A stretch of 64,000 nucleotides of DNA, from positions 2,728,001-2,792,000 of the forward strand of contig OZ246012.1 of assembly GCA_965230615.1 (NCBI GenBank), written 5' to 3'. Positions 1-8,167 of this stretch are shown piece after piece (position 1 is the stretch's first letter; each line of letters opens with the position of its first letter). Below the pieces are notes generated by a model, which searched no databases, was not told the origin of the DNA, and saw only the letters and a program-made list of their open reading frames with translations. This stretch comes from G965230615 sp965230615 (GTDB lineage Bacteria; Pseudomonadota; Gammaproteobacteria; HTCC5015). The translations under genes and the position numbers were made by a program.

Positions 1-160
1 GCTGACAGCAAGTCAGAAAAATACACTGACATTTATTCAACAATACGCTTTTACTAAAGATGCTATCGCAAATCCGCTTTACGCTGGCAACAACGACGCT
101 CGTATTTACACATACACTATCTGCGGCATCTACACTCGATACAACAAACATCACAGACAC
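1..160. other. Window-edge stretch, no gene assigned
   Basis: One forward frame is open from base 2 to the stop inside the rpsT terminator, but it reads straight through the terminator hairpin and has no recognisable family signature. Another forward frame closes at bases 55-57 after 18 codons and could be the tail of a gene that starts outside the window. Neither can be supported. Confidence 0.3.
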
Positions 161-196
161 AAAAAAAGCCGACTTAGAAAAAGTCGGCTTTTTTAA
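161..196 (-). terminator. Rho-independent terminator of rpsT
   Basis: A perfect 14-bp stem (bases 162-175 paired with 181-194) with a 5-nt loop. The stem core is GCCGACTT/AAGTCGGC flanked by A and T runs, so it works as an intrinsic terminator on either strand. It lies just beyond the rpsT stop codon and could also end a plus-strand transcript entering from the left. Confidence 0.9.
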
Positions 197-217
197 ATTC
201 ATAAAAAACAGCGTTGC

Positions 218-481
218 TTAGCCTAAGGCTCTCACATGGCTGTTTAAGCGGCTCTTATGGCGAGCGGCTTTGTTGCGATGCAAAATATTTTTATTCACCA
301 TGCTATCAAGCACTGGCACAGCCTGCTTAAAAGCTTCACTGGCAGCTGCTTTATCACCCTCTTTTACCGCTTTAAGGACTTTCTTAATCGCAGTACGGTA
401 CTGTGAGCGCTGACCCGCATTTAATTGACGGCGTTTTTCTGCCTGTCCGGCACGTTTTTTTGCTTGAGCTGAATTAGCCAC
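218..481 (-). CDS. rpsT: 30S ribosomal protein S20
   Basis: Small basic 16S-rRNA-binding protein of the 30S subunit, needed early in subunit assembly. The 87-aa length, the start MANSAQAKKRAGQAEKRR and the internal NKNILHRNKAARHKSRL stretch are typical of S20. The start codon is GTG (479-481), preceded by AGGTG about 5 nt upstream. A non-ATG start fits the family: E. coli rpsT starts with UUG, and the weak start is part of its autogenous translational control. It is transcribed alone, divergently from murJ, from a strong sigma70-type promoter at 583-611, and ends at the hairpin at 161-196. This divergent rpsT/murJ pairing is conserved in Pseudomonas-like genomes. Confidence 0.97.
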   Translation of the reverse strand: MANSAQAKKRAGQAEKRRQLNAGQRSQYRTAIKKVLKAVKEGDKAAASEAFKQAVPVLDSMVNKNILHRNKAARHKSRLNSHVRALG

Positions 482-582
482 ATTTACACCTATAAATAAA
501 CCGTTTAAATAACGCTAAAAAAACCTTCCCGAAGCGGCTAAATAACCTTTTCAGCCAACCCTTGGGGAAATGAAGGGGCGCG

Positions 583-611
583 ATTATCCCAGCTATTGCC
601 AGGCTTGTCAA
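583..611 (-). promoter_or_regulatory. Sigma70 promoter of rpsT
   Basis: On the minus strand there is a consensus TTGACA (611-606), a 17-nt spacer and GATAAT (588-583). It is followed by a G+C-rich discriminator (CGCGCCCC), as usual for stringently controlled ribosomal promoters. The predicted leader to the GTG start is about 95 nt. Confidence 0.85.
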
Positions 612-751
612 TGACCTTCCCCATAGACTGTGTCAATAAGCTGGCCTTACTCAGAATAATGCTGAGAATGATTACAGCAGCGCAATTAGCCGGTAGACTT
701 CGGTCCCTAACACTTTATTTTCGCTGACTTTATCGCTAGACCGGACCACTA

Positions 752-2383
752 TTGAATACCAAAAAAGAATCAGGCTCCACAGATTCAGCAACACCCAACT
801 CGGCGCCACAAGACAAAGCTCGCCCCAGCGTTGGCCTGCTGCGCGCCAGCAGCACGGTCGGCAGCATGACCCTGCTCTCGCGTATTTTAGGCTTTTTAAG
901 GGATATGGTTGTTGCCCGCCTGTTTGGTGCAGATGCCGCAACCGATGCCTTTTTCGTCGCCTTTAAAATCCCCAACTTCTTCCGCCGCCTGTTTGCTGAA
1001 GGCGCCTTTTCGCAGGCATTTGTGCCGGTCTTTGCTGAGTACAAAGAACATAAAGATTTCAACGCCCTCAAAGATCTGGTTAACCATATTGCTGGCTGTC
1101 TGGGCGGCCTACTACTACTGGTTGCCACCATTGGCGTGACTGCCGCCCCGCTGGTGTTACTGTTGTTTGCCCCGGGCTTTGCTGATGAGCCAGAGCGCTA
1201 TGAACTGGCCAGCAGCATGTTGCGACTGACTTTCCCTTACCTGTTTTTTATCTCGCTAGTAGCGCTGGCAGGCAGCATATTAAATAGTTACGGCCGCTTT
1301 GCAGTGCCCGCTTTCACGCCAGCCCTGTTGAACATTACCCTGATCAGCTGCGCGATCTGGCTAAGCCCGCAACTGGAAGTGCCTGTTATGGCACTGGCCT
1401 GGGGCGCTTTGTTTGCCGGCATTGCCCAACTGGCCTTTCAAATACCCTTTTTATTACGGCTCAAGTTACTGCCAAGACCACGTTGGCGCTGGCAACACAG
1501 CGGCGTACAAAAGGTGGTGAAACTGATGTTACCGGCGATTCTAGGCTCCGCTGTGGTGCAAATTAACCTGCTGCTCGATACGGTGATTGCCTCCCTGCTG
1601 GTGGCAGGCAGTGTAAGCTGGCTGTACTTTGCCGACCGCCTGGTAGAGTTTCCACTGGGCGTATTTGGTATTGCGGTTGCCACCGTTATTCTACCGAGCT
1701 TGTCGCGCAAACATGCCTCACAAAATAGCGAAGCCTTCTCGAAAAACCTCGACTGGGCGCTGCGCTTGACCCTGGTAATCAGCCTGCCAGCCATGCTGGG
1801 CTTAATGCTATTGGCTGGCCCGGCATTAACCACCTTATTTCAATATGGTGAGTTCTCAGCAGTCGATACACGCATGGCCACTGTCAGCCTGGTGGCCTAT
1901 GCGGTTGGCCTGCCTGCTTTTATTCTGGTGAAGGTCTTGGCCCCGGGCTTTTTCGCACGACAAGACACCAAAACGCCAGTGAAAATCGGCATTCGTGCCA
2001 TGCTATTAAATATGGTTTTCAACATCATTCTCGTGGTCACACTGCTCTATACTGAATGGGCACCGGCCCATGCGGGCCTAGCCCTGGCCACAGCGCTCTC
2101 GGCCTGGGCTCAGGCAGGCATGCTATACCGCCGCTTACGCCAGGAGCAGGTGTATCAGCCGCAACAGGGTTGGAGTAAACTGTTCTTGCAGCTGTTACCC
2201 GGCCTGAGCTTAATGGTTGCGGGTTTGTTATATTTCACCCCGTCTATCTCACAATGGATGGACTGGAATGCCTGGCAACGGGCCTGGCAGCTAACGCTGC
2301 TGATCGCCAGCGCTGGCATAGGCTATTTTGTTTTGCTATGGCTGGCGGGTATCCGCTTAAAGCACTTTCGTAACCACAGCTAG
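752..2383 (+). CDS. murJ: Lipid II flippase MurJ
   Basis: Integral inner-membrane protein of the MOP superfamily that moves lipid II across the membrane for peptidoglycan synthesis. It has 543 aa with about 14 hydrophobic segments. The N-terminal MTLLSRILGFLRDMVVARLFG block and the FFVAFKIPNFFRRLFAEGAF motif with its conserved Arg residues are diagnostic of MurJ/MviN. No ATG lies near the expected N-terminus. The frame opens with TTG at 752 (MNTKKESG), and this start lacks a convincing Shine-Dalgarno sequence, so the exact start is uncertain. The Ser/Ala-rich leader of about 35 residues before the first helix is longer than usual. ribF follows 13 bp downstream. Confidence 0.95.
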   Translation: MNTKKESGSTDSATPNSAPQDKARPSVGLLRASSTVGSMTLLSRILGFLRDMVVARLFGADAATDAFFVAFKIPNFFRRLFAEGAFSQAFVPVFAEYKEHKDFNALKDLVNHIAGCLGGLLLLVATIGVTAAPLVLLLFAPGFADEPERYELASSMLRLTFPYLFFISLVALAGSILNSYGRFAVPAFTPALLNITLISCAIWLSPQLEVPVMALAWGALFAGIAQLAFQIPFLLRLKLLPRPRWRWQHSGVQKVVKLMLPAILGSAVVQINLLLDTVIASLLVAGSVSWLYFADRLVEFPLGVFGIAVATVILPSLSRKHASQNSEAFSKNLDWALRLTLVISLPAMLGLMLLAGPALTTLFQYGEFSAVDTRMATVSLVAYAVGLPAFILVKVLAPGFFARQDTKTPVKIGIRAMLLNMVFNIILVVTLLYTEWAPAHAGLALATALSAWAQAGMLYRRLRQEQVYQPQQGWSKLFLQLLPGLSLMVAGLLYFTPSISQWMDWNAWQRAWQLTLLIASAGIGYFVLLWLAGIRLKHFRNHS

Positions 2384-2396
2384 CTCAAAGATATTG

Positions 2397-3326
2397 ATGG
2401 AACTGATTCGTGGACAGCATAACCTCAAACCCCAGCATCATGGCTGCGTTGCCACCCTGGGCAGCTTTGATGGTGTGCACTTAGGCCACCAATATGTGAT
2501 TGAACAGCTGCTCGATTGTGCTCAGCAGCAGCAATTGCCCGCCGTTCTGATTACCAGTGAACCTTTACCGCGTGAGTTTTTTCAACCTGCCAATGCGCCG
2601 CCCCGGCTGACACGCCTGCGTGAAAAGCTCACTATTTTATCGGGCCTAGGGCTACAACGCGTCTTTTGCAGCTGTTTTAATGCTGAGTTTGCCAATATGT
2701 CGGCGGAGACATTTATCACCGATATTCTGCATCAAGGACTGGGCATTAAACATATTGTGCTGGGCGATGACACCCGCTTTGGCCAGGGCCGCCGGGGTGA
2801 TATGGCCATGCTACAACGCTTTGGCAATCAATATGGTTTTACAGTGGCCGCGCAAAGCACACGCCTGTTAGCTGGGGAGCGCGTCAGCAGCACCCGCATT
2901 CGCACAGCACTGGGTGCTGGCGATATGCTGGCAGCCAGTCAGCTGCTGGGCCGTGATTATCATATGTCGGGCCGGGTCAGCCATGGCGACAAACGTGGCC
3001 GCGAGCTGGGCTATCCCACTGCCAATATTCACCTCAATCGTCGCCAAACCCCATTAATGGGGGTTTTTGCGGTGGAAGTTGCTGGTTTAGCCGCACAGAA
3101 GCTGCCTGGGGTTGCCAGCCTGGGCGTGCGCCCCACCTTTGGTCCGGGGCAATGCTTGCTGGAGGTCCACCTGTTTGATTTTGACCGCAGTATTTACGGG
3201 GAATATGTGGATGTCTATTTCAAACACAAGCTGCGCGAGGAGATGCGTTTCGACTCCGTGGAAACCCTGGTCGCTCAAATCCATCAAGATGCCGAACAAG
3301 CCCAGCAATTTTTCAACAAAGGATGA
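2397..3326 (+). CDS. ribF: Bifunctional riboflavin kinase / FAD synthetase
   Basis: Phosphorylates riboflavin to FMN and adenylylates FMN to FAD in the cytoplasm. The N-terminal nucleotidyltransferase half shows TLGSFDGVHLGHQ (the HxGH-type ATP site) and the C-terminal kinase half shows GRELGYPTANI and GVFAVEV. At about 309 aa it is full length. A TTG lies one codon upstream of the ATG at 2397; the ATG is preferred because AAAG sits about 8 nt upstream. It lies between murJ and ileS as in Pseudomonas, where these genes form one transcription unit. Confidence 0.96.
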   Translation: MELIRGQHNLKPQHHGCVATLGSFDGVHLGHQYVIEQLLDCAQQQQLPAVLITSEPLPREFFQPANAPPRLTRLREKLTILSGLGLQRVFCSCFNAEFANMSAETFITDILHQGLGIKHIVLGDDTRFGQGRRGDMAMLQRFGNQYGFTVAAQSTRLLAGERVSSTRIRTALGAGDMLAASQLLGRDYHMSGRVSHGDKRGRELGYPTANIHLNRRQTPLMGVFAVEVAGLAAQKLPGVASLGVRPTFGPGQCLLEVHLFDFDRSIYGEYVDVYFKHKLREEMRFDSVETLVAQIHQDAEQAQQFFNKG

Positions 3327-3372
3327 CTTTTTCTGTATTTTCTGTAATCTTGCGCACTCTGATTTTTAACCA

Positions 3373-6216
3373 ATGCCAATGGGCCAAAAGACGCACGTGA
3401 CAGACTACAAAGACACTCTGAATCTTCCCAAAACCGCTTTTCCAATGAAAGCCAACCTTGCCCAACGTGAACCTAAGCGAGTGGAGCAATGGCAAAGCAG
3501 CGGTTTATACGAAAAAATACGCGCCGCCCGCGCGACAGCCGATACCTTTATCCTGCATGATGGCCCACCGTATGCCAATGGCGATATTCATATTGGCCAC
3601 TCAGTTAACAAGATTCTCAAAGACATCATTATAAAAAGCAAAACGTTAAGCGGCTTTAACGCGCCTTATGTGCCCGGCTGGGACTGTCACGGCCTGCCGA
3701 TTGAGCTGCAGGTTGAGAAGAAAGTCGGCAAAGCCGGGGTAAAAGTCAGCCCTTCGGCGTTTCGCAAGGCCTGCCGCACCTACGCCAGCAAGCAAGTCGA
3801 CAAACAGCGCAAAGACTTTATCCGCTTAGGTGTGCTGGGTGACTGGTTTAAACCTTACCAGACCATGGACTTCCAGTTTGAAGCCGATACTGTGCGCGCC
3901 CTGGGCCGCATTATCGACAATGGCCATTTAGCCAAAGGCTATAAGCCGGTGCACTGGTGCACAGACTGCGGCTCAGCGTTGGCCGAAGCCGAAGTGGAAT
4001 ATGAAGACAAAACCTCGAATCAGGTTGATGTGAAGTTCAAGGCAGCCGATAGCGTTGCCTTCAATGCCAAGTTTGGCGTTGATGATGGCAACGAGGTTGC
4101 CATGGTGATTTGGACCACGACACCCTGGACCCTGCCAGCTAACCAGGCAGTCGCGGTGCATGCTGAGCTGGACTATGTGCTGCTGGAAAGTGCAGGCCAC
4201 CGATTTATCTTGGCCGAAGCCTTGCTTGAAAGCTGCCTACAACGTTATGAGTTTGAAAACCACACAGTGCTCGGCCAATGTAAAGGCCAGGCACTCGAAG
4301 GCTTGCAATTGCAACACCCTTTTTATGATCGCCAAGTGCCGGTGATTTTGGGTGAGCATGTCACTACCGAAGCCGGTACCGGCGCAGTACACACCGCACC
4401 AGGCCATGGTCAGGAAGATTATCAAGTTGGCCTACAATACGACCTGCCAGTGGATAATCCTGTCGGCGATAACGGTGTGTTTCTACCCAATACCGAACTA
4501 TTCGCTGGCCTGCATGTAAGAAAAGCCGATGAGCCAATCATTGAACACATGCGAGGCAATGGCAGCCTGCTGTTAGCAAAAAAACTGCGCCATAGCTATC
4601 CGCATTGTTGGCGTCATAAAACGCCGATTATCTTTCGCGCCACGCCGCAGTGGTTTATCAGCATGCAACAGCAGCAACTGCGTGATGCAGCCATGGCCGC
4701 TATCGACACTGTTAACTGGATGCCAGACTGGGGTTTAAAGCGTATTGAAGCGATGCTCAATAACCGGCCTGACTGGTGTATCTCACGTCAGCGCACCTGG
4801 GGCGTGCCAATTACTTTATTTATTCATAAAGAAACCGAGGAACTACACCCCAACACAGCGGCATTAATTGAACAAGTGGCTAAGCTGATTGAACAACAAG
4901 GTATCGAAGCCTGGTTTGAACTCGAGCCTGCTGACCTTTTGGGAACAGAGGCTGAGCAGTATCGCAAAGTAACCGACACATTAGATGTATGGTTTGATTC
5001 AGGCGTAACCCACGCGGCTGTGCTAGAGCGCCGTGGTGACGAACTGCGCCCACCACCGGCTGATTTATATTTAGAAGGTTCAGACCAACACCGTGGCTGG
5101 TTTCAATCGTCTTTGTTAACCGCTTTAGCGATACATGGTCAAGCGCCGTATAAAACGGCGTTAACACATGGCTTTACCGTTGATGGTAAAGGCGAGAAAA
5201 TGTCAAAGTCTTTGGGCAATACGATTTCGCCACAAGACTTATTTAAAACCATGGGCGCTGATATTTTACGCTTATGGGTTGCAGCAACCGACTACAGCAC
5301 CGAAATGAGTGTTTCAGAAGAAATCCTCAAACGTATGGCGGACTCTTATCGCCGCATGCGTAACACCATGCGCTTTTTATTAGCCAACTTAAACGGCTTC
5401 GACCCTGCCAATGACTTATTGGCAAGCAAGGATATGCTGGCACTGGATCGCTGGGCAGTGGATAACGCCAAACGCTTGCAAGTGCAAATTCTCGACGCTT
5501 ATGACAATTACCAGTTCCATCGTATCTATCAGCTTATTCATAACTTCTGTGCAGTGGACATGGGCAGCTTTTATCTCGATGTGATTAAAGACCGCCAATA
5601 CACCACGCAAACCAATAGTCGCGCCAGACGCTCAGCACAAACAGCCATCTATCATGTGGCCGAAGCGATGGTGCGCTGGCTAGCACCGATCTTAAGCTTC
5701 ACCGCCGATGAAGCCTGGGAACTCATTCCAGGCGAACGCAGTGAAAGCGTACACTTAGAGAGCTGGTACCAAAACTGGGGCGAAGTTAGTGGCGATAACA
5801 AAATGGATGCCAACTTCTGGCAAACCATTTTGGAAGTACGCGAACTGGTTTACAAACAACTCGAAAGCCTGCGCGAAGCGCGCAGCATTGGTTCATCACT
5901 CGATGCCGAAATCGATTTGTACTGCGATGGTGAACTTTACGAGACATTAGTCTCTCTCGGCGATGAGTTGCGCTTTGCCTTTATCACCTCTTATGCACGC
6001 TTACACAAAAGTGAACAGCGCCCAGAGAGTGCCAGTGAAGCCACGCTCGCCAATGGCACCGCATTTTATATTAGCACTGCCGCTTCGGGACATCCTAAGT
6101 GTGTACGTTGCTGGCATCATCGCGAAGATGTGGGCAGCCACAGTGAACACCCTGAGTTGTGTGGGCGCTGCGTGGAGAATGTTGTGGGCAACGGTGAACC
6201 ACGAGAGTATTGTTAA
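3373..6216 (+). CDS. ileS: Isoleucyl-tRNA synthetase
   Basis: Class I aminoacyl-tRNA synthetase charging tRNA-Ile, with a CP1 editing domain. HIGH motif: GDIHIGHSVNK near residue 68. KMSKS motif: GKGEKMSKSLGN near residue 610. The C-terminal zinc site is present as CVRCWHH...ELCGRC. The length of about 947 aa is normal for the bacterial type. Three starts compete: ATG 3373, ATG 3379 and GTG 3397. The GTG start gives VTDYKDTLNLPKTAFPM, which lines up with the E. coli N-terminus (MSDYKSTLNLPETGFPM), so the true start may be 24 nt further in. No start has a strong Shine-Dalgarno sequence. In relatives lspA follows directly; here about 24 kb of other DNA intervenes. Confidence 0.97.
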   Translation: MPMGQKTHVTDYKDTLNLPKTAFPMKANLAQREPKRVEQWQSSGLYEKIRAARATADTFILHDGPPYANGDIHIGHSVNKILKDIIIKSKTLSGFNAPYVPGWDCHGLPIELQVEKKVGKAGVKVSPSAFRKACRTYASKQVDKQRKDFIRLGVLGDWFKPYQTMDFQFEADTVRALGRIIDNGHLAKGYKPVHWCTDCGSALAEAEVEYEDKTSNQVDVKFKAADSVAFNAKFGVDDGNEVAMVIWTTTPWTLPANQAVAVHAELDYVLLESAGHRFILAEALLESCLQRYEFENHTVLGQCKGQALEGLQLQHPFYDRQVPVILGEHVTTEAGTGAVHTAPGHGQEDYQVGLQYDLPVDNPVGDNGVFLPNTELFAGLHVRKADEPIIEHMRGNGSLLLAKKLRHSYPHCWRHKTPIIFRATPQWFISMQQQQLRDAAMAAIDTVNWMPDWGLKRIEAMLNNRPDWCISRQRTWGVPITLFIHKETEELHPNTAALIEQVAKLIEQQGIEAWFELEPADLLGTEAEQYRKVTDTLDVWFDSGVTHAAVLERRGDELRPPPADLYLEGSDQHRGWFQSSLLTALAIHGQAPYKTALTHGFTVDGKGEKMSKSLGNTISPQDLFKTMGADILRLWVAATDYSTEMSVSEEILKRMADSYRRMRNTMRFLLANLNGFDPANDLLASKDMLALDRWAVDNAKRLQVQILDAYDNYQFHRIYQLIHNFCAVDMGSFYLDVIKDRQYTTQTNSRARRSAQTAIYHVAEAMVRWLAPILSFTADEAWELIPGERSESVHLESWYQNWGEVSGDNKMDANFWQTILEVRELVYKQLESLREARSIGSSLDAEIDLYCDGELYETLVSLGDELRFAFITSYARLHKSEQRPESASEATLANGTAFYISTAASGHPKCVRCWHHREDVGSHSEHPELCGRCVENVVGNGEPREYC

Positions 6217-6668
6217 ACGGCTTGTTTTAGAACAAATAAAATAACCGATTCGGCTTATATTTTAGGCGCATATTTTATCGATAAAATGCAATTGGAATAT
6301 AAGCCTTGCTGGCTTACTTTCTCTGTCCACTAATAACGCTTTTCCTGCTTGTCACTCAGTGCCTAGCATAAACCAACAAAGCTTGTTTGGGTGCTCGGTT
6401 TGTGTTTATTATATAGCAGAGCATAAATTGTATGAAAAGTGGCACAATATTTAATAACTTGAAAACATTGAAGTTTTCAATATTTAGCTTATTAATGACA
6501 TATAGGCTGTACTCATTGAGAATAGTAGCGCTTGCTGTATAACGCTCTAGTAAAAATGGTAAGTCATTGAAATTACTGAAAAGACGGTGATTAAAATGGA
6601 ATTTAACAGACAAATGCTTTTGTTATCAGATAATAGAACTTATTTTGCATATATCTAGTTAGGTTACA
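6217..6668. other. Intergenic region after ileS (left edge of accessory DNA)
   Basis: No credible plus-strand gene. It contains the long inverted repeat at 6252-6305 and then A+T-rich sequence. An 85-codon minus-strand frame (6356-6613) has no family signature or ribosome-binding site and was not accepted. Confidence 0.6.
6252..6305 (+). terminator. Long inverted repeat downstream of ileS
   Basis: Outer arms GGCTTATATT (6252-6261) and AATATAAGCC (6296-6305) are perfect complements. Inside lies a second near-perfect dyad centred on TTTTATCGATAAAA. Together they can form one extended hairpin about 36 nt after the ileS stop. No clear T-run follows, so it may act as an RNA-stabilising 3' structure or weak terminator rather than a classical intrinsic terminator. 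Confidence 0.5.
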
Positions 6669-6992
6669 ATGAAAAACAACTCCCCTAGTGATTTTAGCTT
6701 TTATGTTTATGGCGATGAATGGGATATCGCTTTTTGTGGATCAATGTTAGATGAACAAAAAACACACCATGCTGAAATGATTCGCAACCCAGATTATGAT
6801 GAGGCTGCCTCAAAAGAGGGCATGGGTGATTGGTTACGTTTCCCTTATATAGTTAAGTTTTCACCTGTAAACAACAAGATAACGATTGATAATCAGGTTG
6901 ATTTGGCCAAAATAGTTATCAGTGCCTTACAAGAAGCCAACTGCAAAGTTATAGTGGAAGCTGATTTTGAAGATCTTATTAATGCAAGCTAA
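6669..6992 (+). CDS. Hypothetical protein, 107 aa
   Basis: Not recognised. It is a soluble, acidic protein with no signal peptide or membrane segment. It opens MKNNSPSDFSFYVYGDEWD and ends in a helix/strand-like stretch (LAKIVISALQEANCKVIVEADFEDL). The ATG at 6669 follows AGTTAGGTTACA, where AGG lies about 6 nt upstream. It is a monocistron-like gene in the A+T-rich edge of the accessory block, followed after about 110 bp by the cold-shock gene. No function is proposed. Confidence 0.6.
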   Translation: MKNNSPSDFSFYVYGDEWDIAFCGSMLDEQKTHHAEMIRNPDYDEAASKEGMGDWLRFPYIVKFSPVNNKITIDNQVDLAKIVISALQEANCKVIVEADFEDLINAS

Positions 6993-7103
6993 CAAGCAAG
7001 GCTGCTAATCTAAGCTGTTTTGCGAATAATTCAAAGACCAATATCGTAATGGTGATAGCGAGATTGGTATTTAAAAACTCACCGAAAACAGAAGAGAATT
7101 TAA

Positions 7104-7307
7104 ATGAGCGCAGGTACAGTTAAGTGGTTTAATGCTGATAAAGGCTTTGGTTTTATTACGCCAGATGATGGAGGCAAAGATTTATTTGTTCATCATTCTG
7201 AAATACAAGCTAGTGGATACAAATCACTAAATGATGGACAAAAGGTAGAATTTGATATTGGCCAAGGGCAAAAAGGCCCATGCGCTACTAACGTTAAGCC
7301 TTTATAG
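7104..7307 (+). CDS. Cold-shock protein, CspA family
   Basis: A 67-aa single-stranded nucleic-acid-binding OB-fold protein. It starts MSAGTVKWFNADKGFGFI and carries RNP1 (KGFGFI) and RNP2 (LFVHH) and the usual C-terminal VKPL. Such proteins act as RNA chaperones in cold or stationary phase, though many paralogues are not cold-inducible. GAAGAGAATTTAA gives a ribosome-binding site before the ATG. The upstream leader of about 110 nt may fold, as in other csp genes, but no cold-box could be established by eye. Confidence 0.95.
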   Translation: MSAGTVKWFNADKGFGFITPDDGGKDLFVHHSEIQASGYKSLNDGQKVEFDIGQGQKGPCATNVKPL

Positions 7308-7327
7308 CAACATTTCATTATATAACA

Positions 7328-7373
7328 AATGAAGCTAGTGGGACGGCTACTACGTAGCCGCCCCTAATTCATT
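7328..7373 (+). terminator. Imperfect hairpin after the cold-shock gene
   Basis: Outer arms AATGAA/TTCATT (7328-7333 and 7368-7373) and inner arms CGGCTA/TAGCCG around loop CTACG, with GGG/CCC pairing between them and a few bulged bases. It begins 21 nt after the csp stop and probably ends or stabilises the csp mRNA. There is no strong T-run. Confidence 0.5.
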
Positions 7374-7465
7374 AGGTAACGCCTGCCGGAATAAATAAGA
7401 CCTAGTCATATTTATAGACGGCTGGCTACCCCTAGGCTATCCATTTATTCTTACAAATACTCAAC

Positions 7466-7732
7466 ATGAAAAACCAGCCAAGCACGTTAAATTTATTTTT
7501 CATGCTATTGCTCAGTATTGGCTTTGTCATACTAGGTATTTTTGCTATCACTCAAAATGGACTAATACCAAAACTCACGGGCTTCCTGTGTATTTTATTT
7601 TTTGGTCCTGGCAGCATGGCACTGGGATGGCAATTTGTAAAAGGCAATAAATTCACAACGGCAGTCATCGAATTAAAAAACCACAATCTATTATCGTTAA
7701 ACAAAACAAGAAGCCTGATGAAGAGGTATTAG
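7466..7732 (+). CDS. Membrane protein, upstream part of a frameshifted gene
   Basis: An 88-aa frame starting MKNQPSTLNLFFMLLLSIGF with two hydrophobic segments (about residues 9-29 and 34-56). It ends at 7730-7732, only because the reading frame changes near 7675-7681. In the -1 frame the sequence continues without a stop to 8043. Read through the shift, the product would be about 192 aa: two membrane helices followed by a soluble domain. The 0-frame tail after the shift (about 18 residues) looks like random sequence. The family is not recognised. Either this is a real short product plus a frameshift product, or a single gene broken by an indel in the A-run. Confidence 0.55.
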   Translation: MKNQPSTLNLFFMLLLSIGFVILGIFAITQNGLIPKLTGFLCILFFGPGSMALGWQFVKGNKFTTAVIELKNHNLLSLNKTRSLMKRY

Positions 7733-8043
7733 AACAGTGGTATCGAGCCTGTAAACTGACCGATAAAGACCTGCAAACCGTTAGTGCGGTTAAATGGGAT
7801 CAAGCCACTTTTCCTTGGGCTGTTGACTTTGGCGCAGCTGCCTTTATTCGCGAAGAACCTTATGCCGGCATTCTTGAGAATGACCTTAGCAATGCATTGA
7901 AAAAAGTTCCCGGCGTGAAAGACGCAGTTCGAGAAGATACAGAAAAATGGCTAGTAGATGGCGACACCAGCGGTGAAGCCTTGGTTCGGGCAGGGGCTGT
8001 TGCGGTCGATAAGTTTTTACGCAAATACAGAAATAAGTTGTAG
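7651..8043 (+). pseudogene. Downstream -1 frame of the frameshifted membrane gene
   Basis: Open frame from after a stop at 7648-7650 to TAG 8041-8043, without ATG, GTG or TTG in its first part and without its own ribosome-binding site. The translation from 7678 is protein-like: KKPQSIIVKQNKKPDEE, then EQWYRACKLTDKDLQ, and a C-terminal region rich in Asp, Ala and Lys. It therefore looks like the C-terminal soluble domain of the 7466 gene, reached by a -1 shift or separated by a mutation. The family is not recognised. Confidence 0.5.
7675..7681 (+). promoter_or_regulatory. A-AAA-AAC slippery heptamer, possible -1 ribosomal frameshift site
   Basis: In the 0 frame the codons are TTA AAA AAC. Bases 7675-7681 are A AAA AAC in exactly the phase of a -1 slippery site, the type used by IS1 and by MMTV gag-pro. 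After a -1 slip the frame reads AAA AAA CCA and stays open to 8043. No clear downstream stem-loop or well-spaced upstream Shine-Dalgarno enhancer was found, which weakens the programmed-shift reading. A simple indel in the poly-A run explains it equally well. Confidence 0.45.
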
Positions 8044-8167
8044 CTGCTTAAATTTGGTCTAACAACAACCCCTTTTAGGGCAATTGAAATAAGATCTATA
8101 TTTTTATTATTTTTTTCATTAAATATTAATGCTTTTGAATTTTTTCACAGCAGTACTAGGCAACGCC

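Noticed and set aside
672..1131. Minus-strand frames overlapping the start of murJ
   Set aside because: They overlap clearly coding murJ sequence and have Arg/Ser/Cys-rich, non-protein-like translations.
6356..6613. 85-codon minus-strand frame after ileS
   Set aside because: A+T-rich chance frame with no ribosome-binding site, no domain pattern and no coupling to other genes.
7328..7373. Possible integron attC-like site after the cold-shock gene
   Set aside because: The imperfect hairpin with bulged bases recalls attC, but the conserved outer core sites are missing, no integron integrase is present and the neighbouring genes are not cassette-like.
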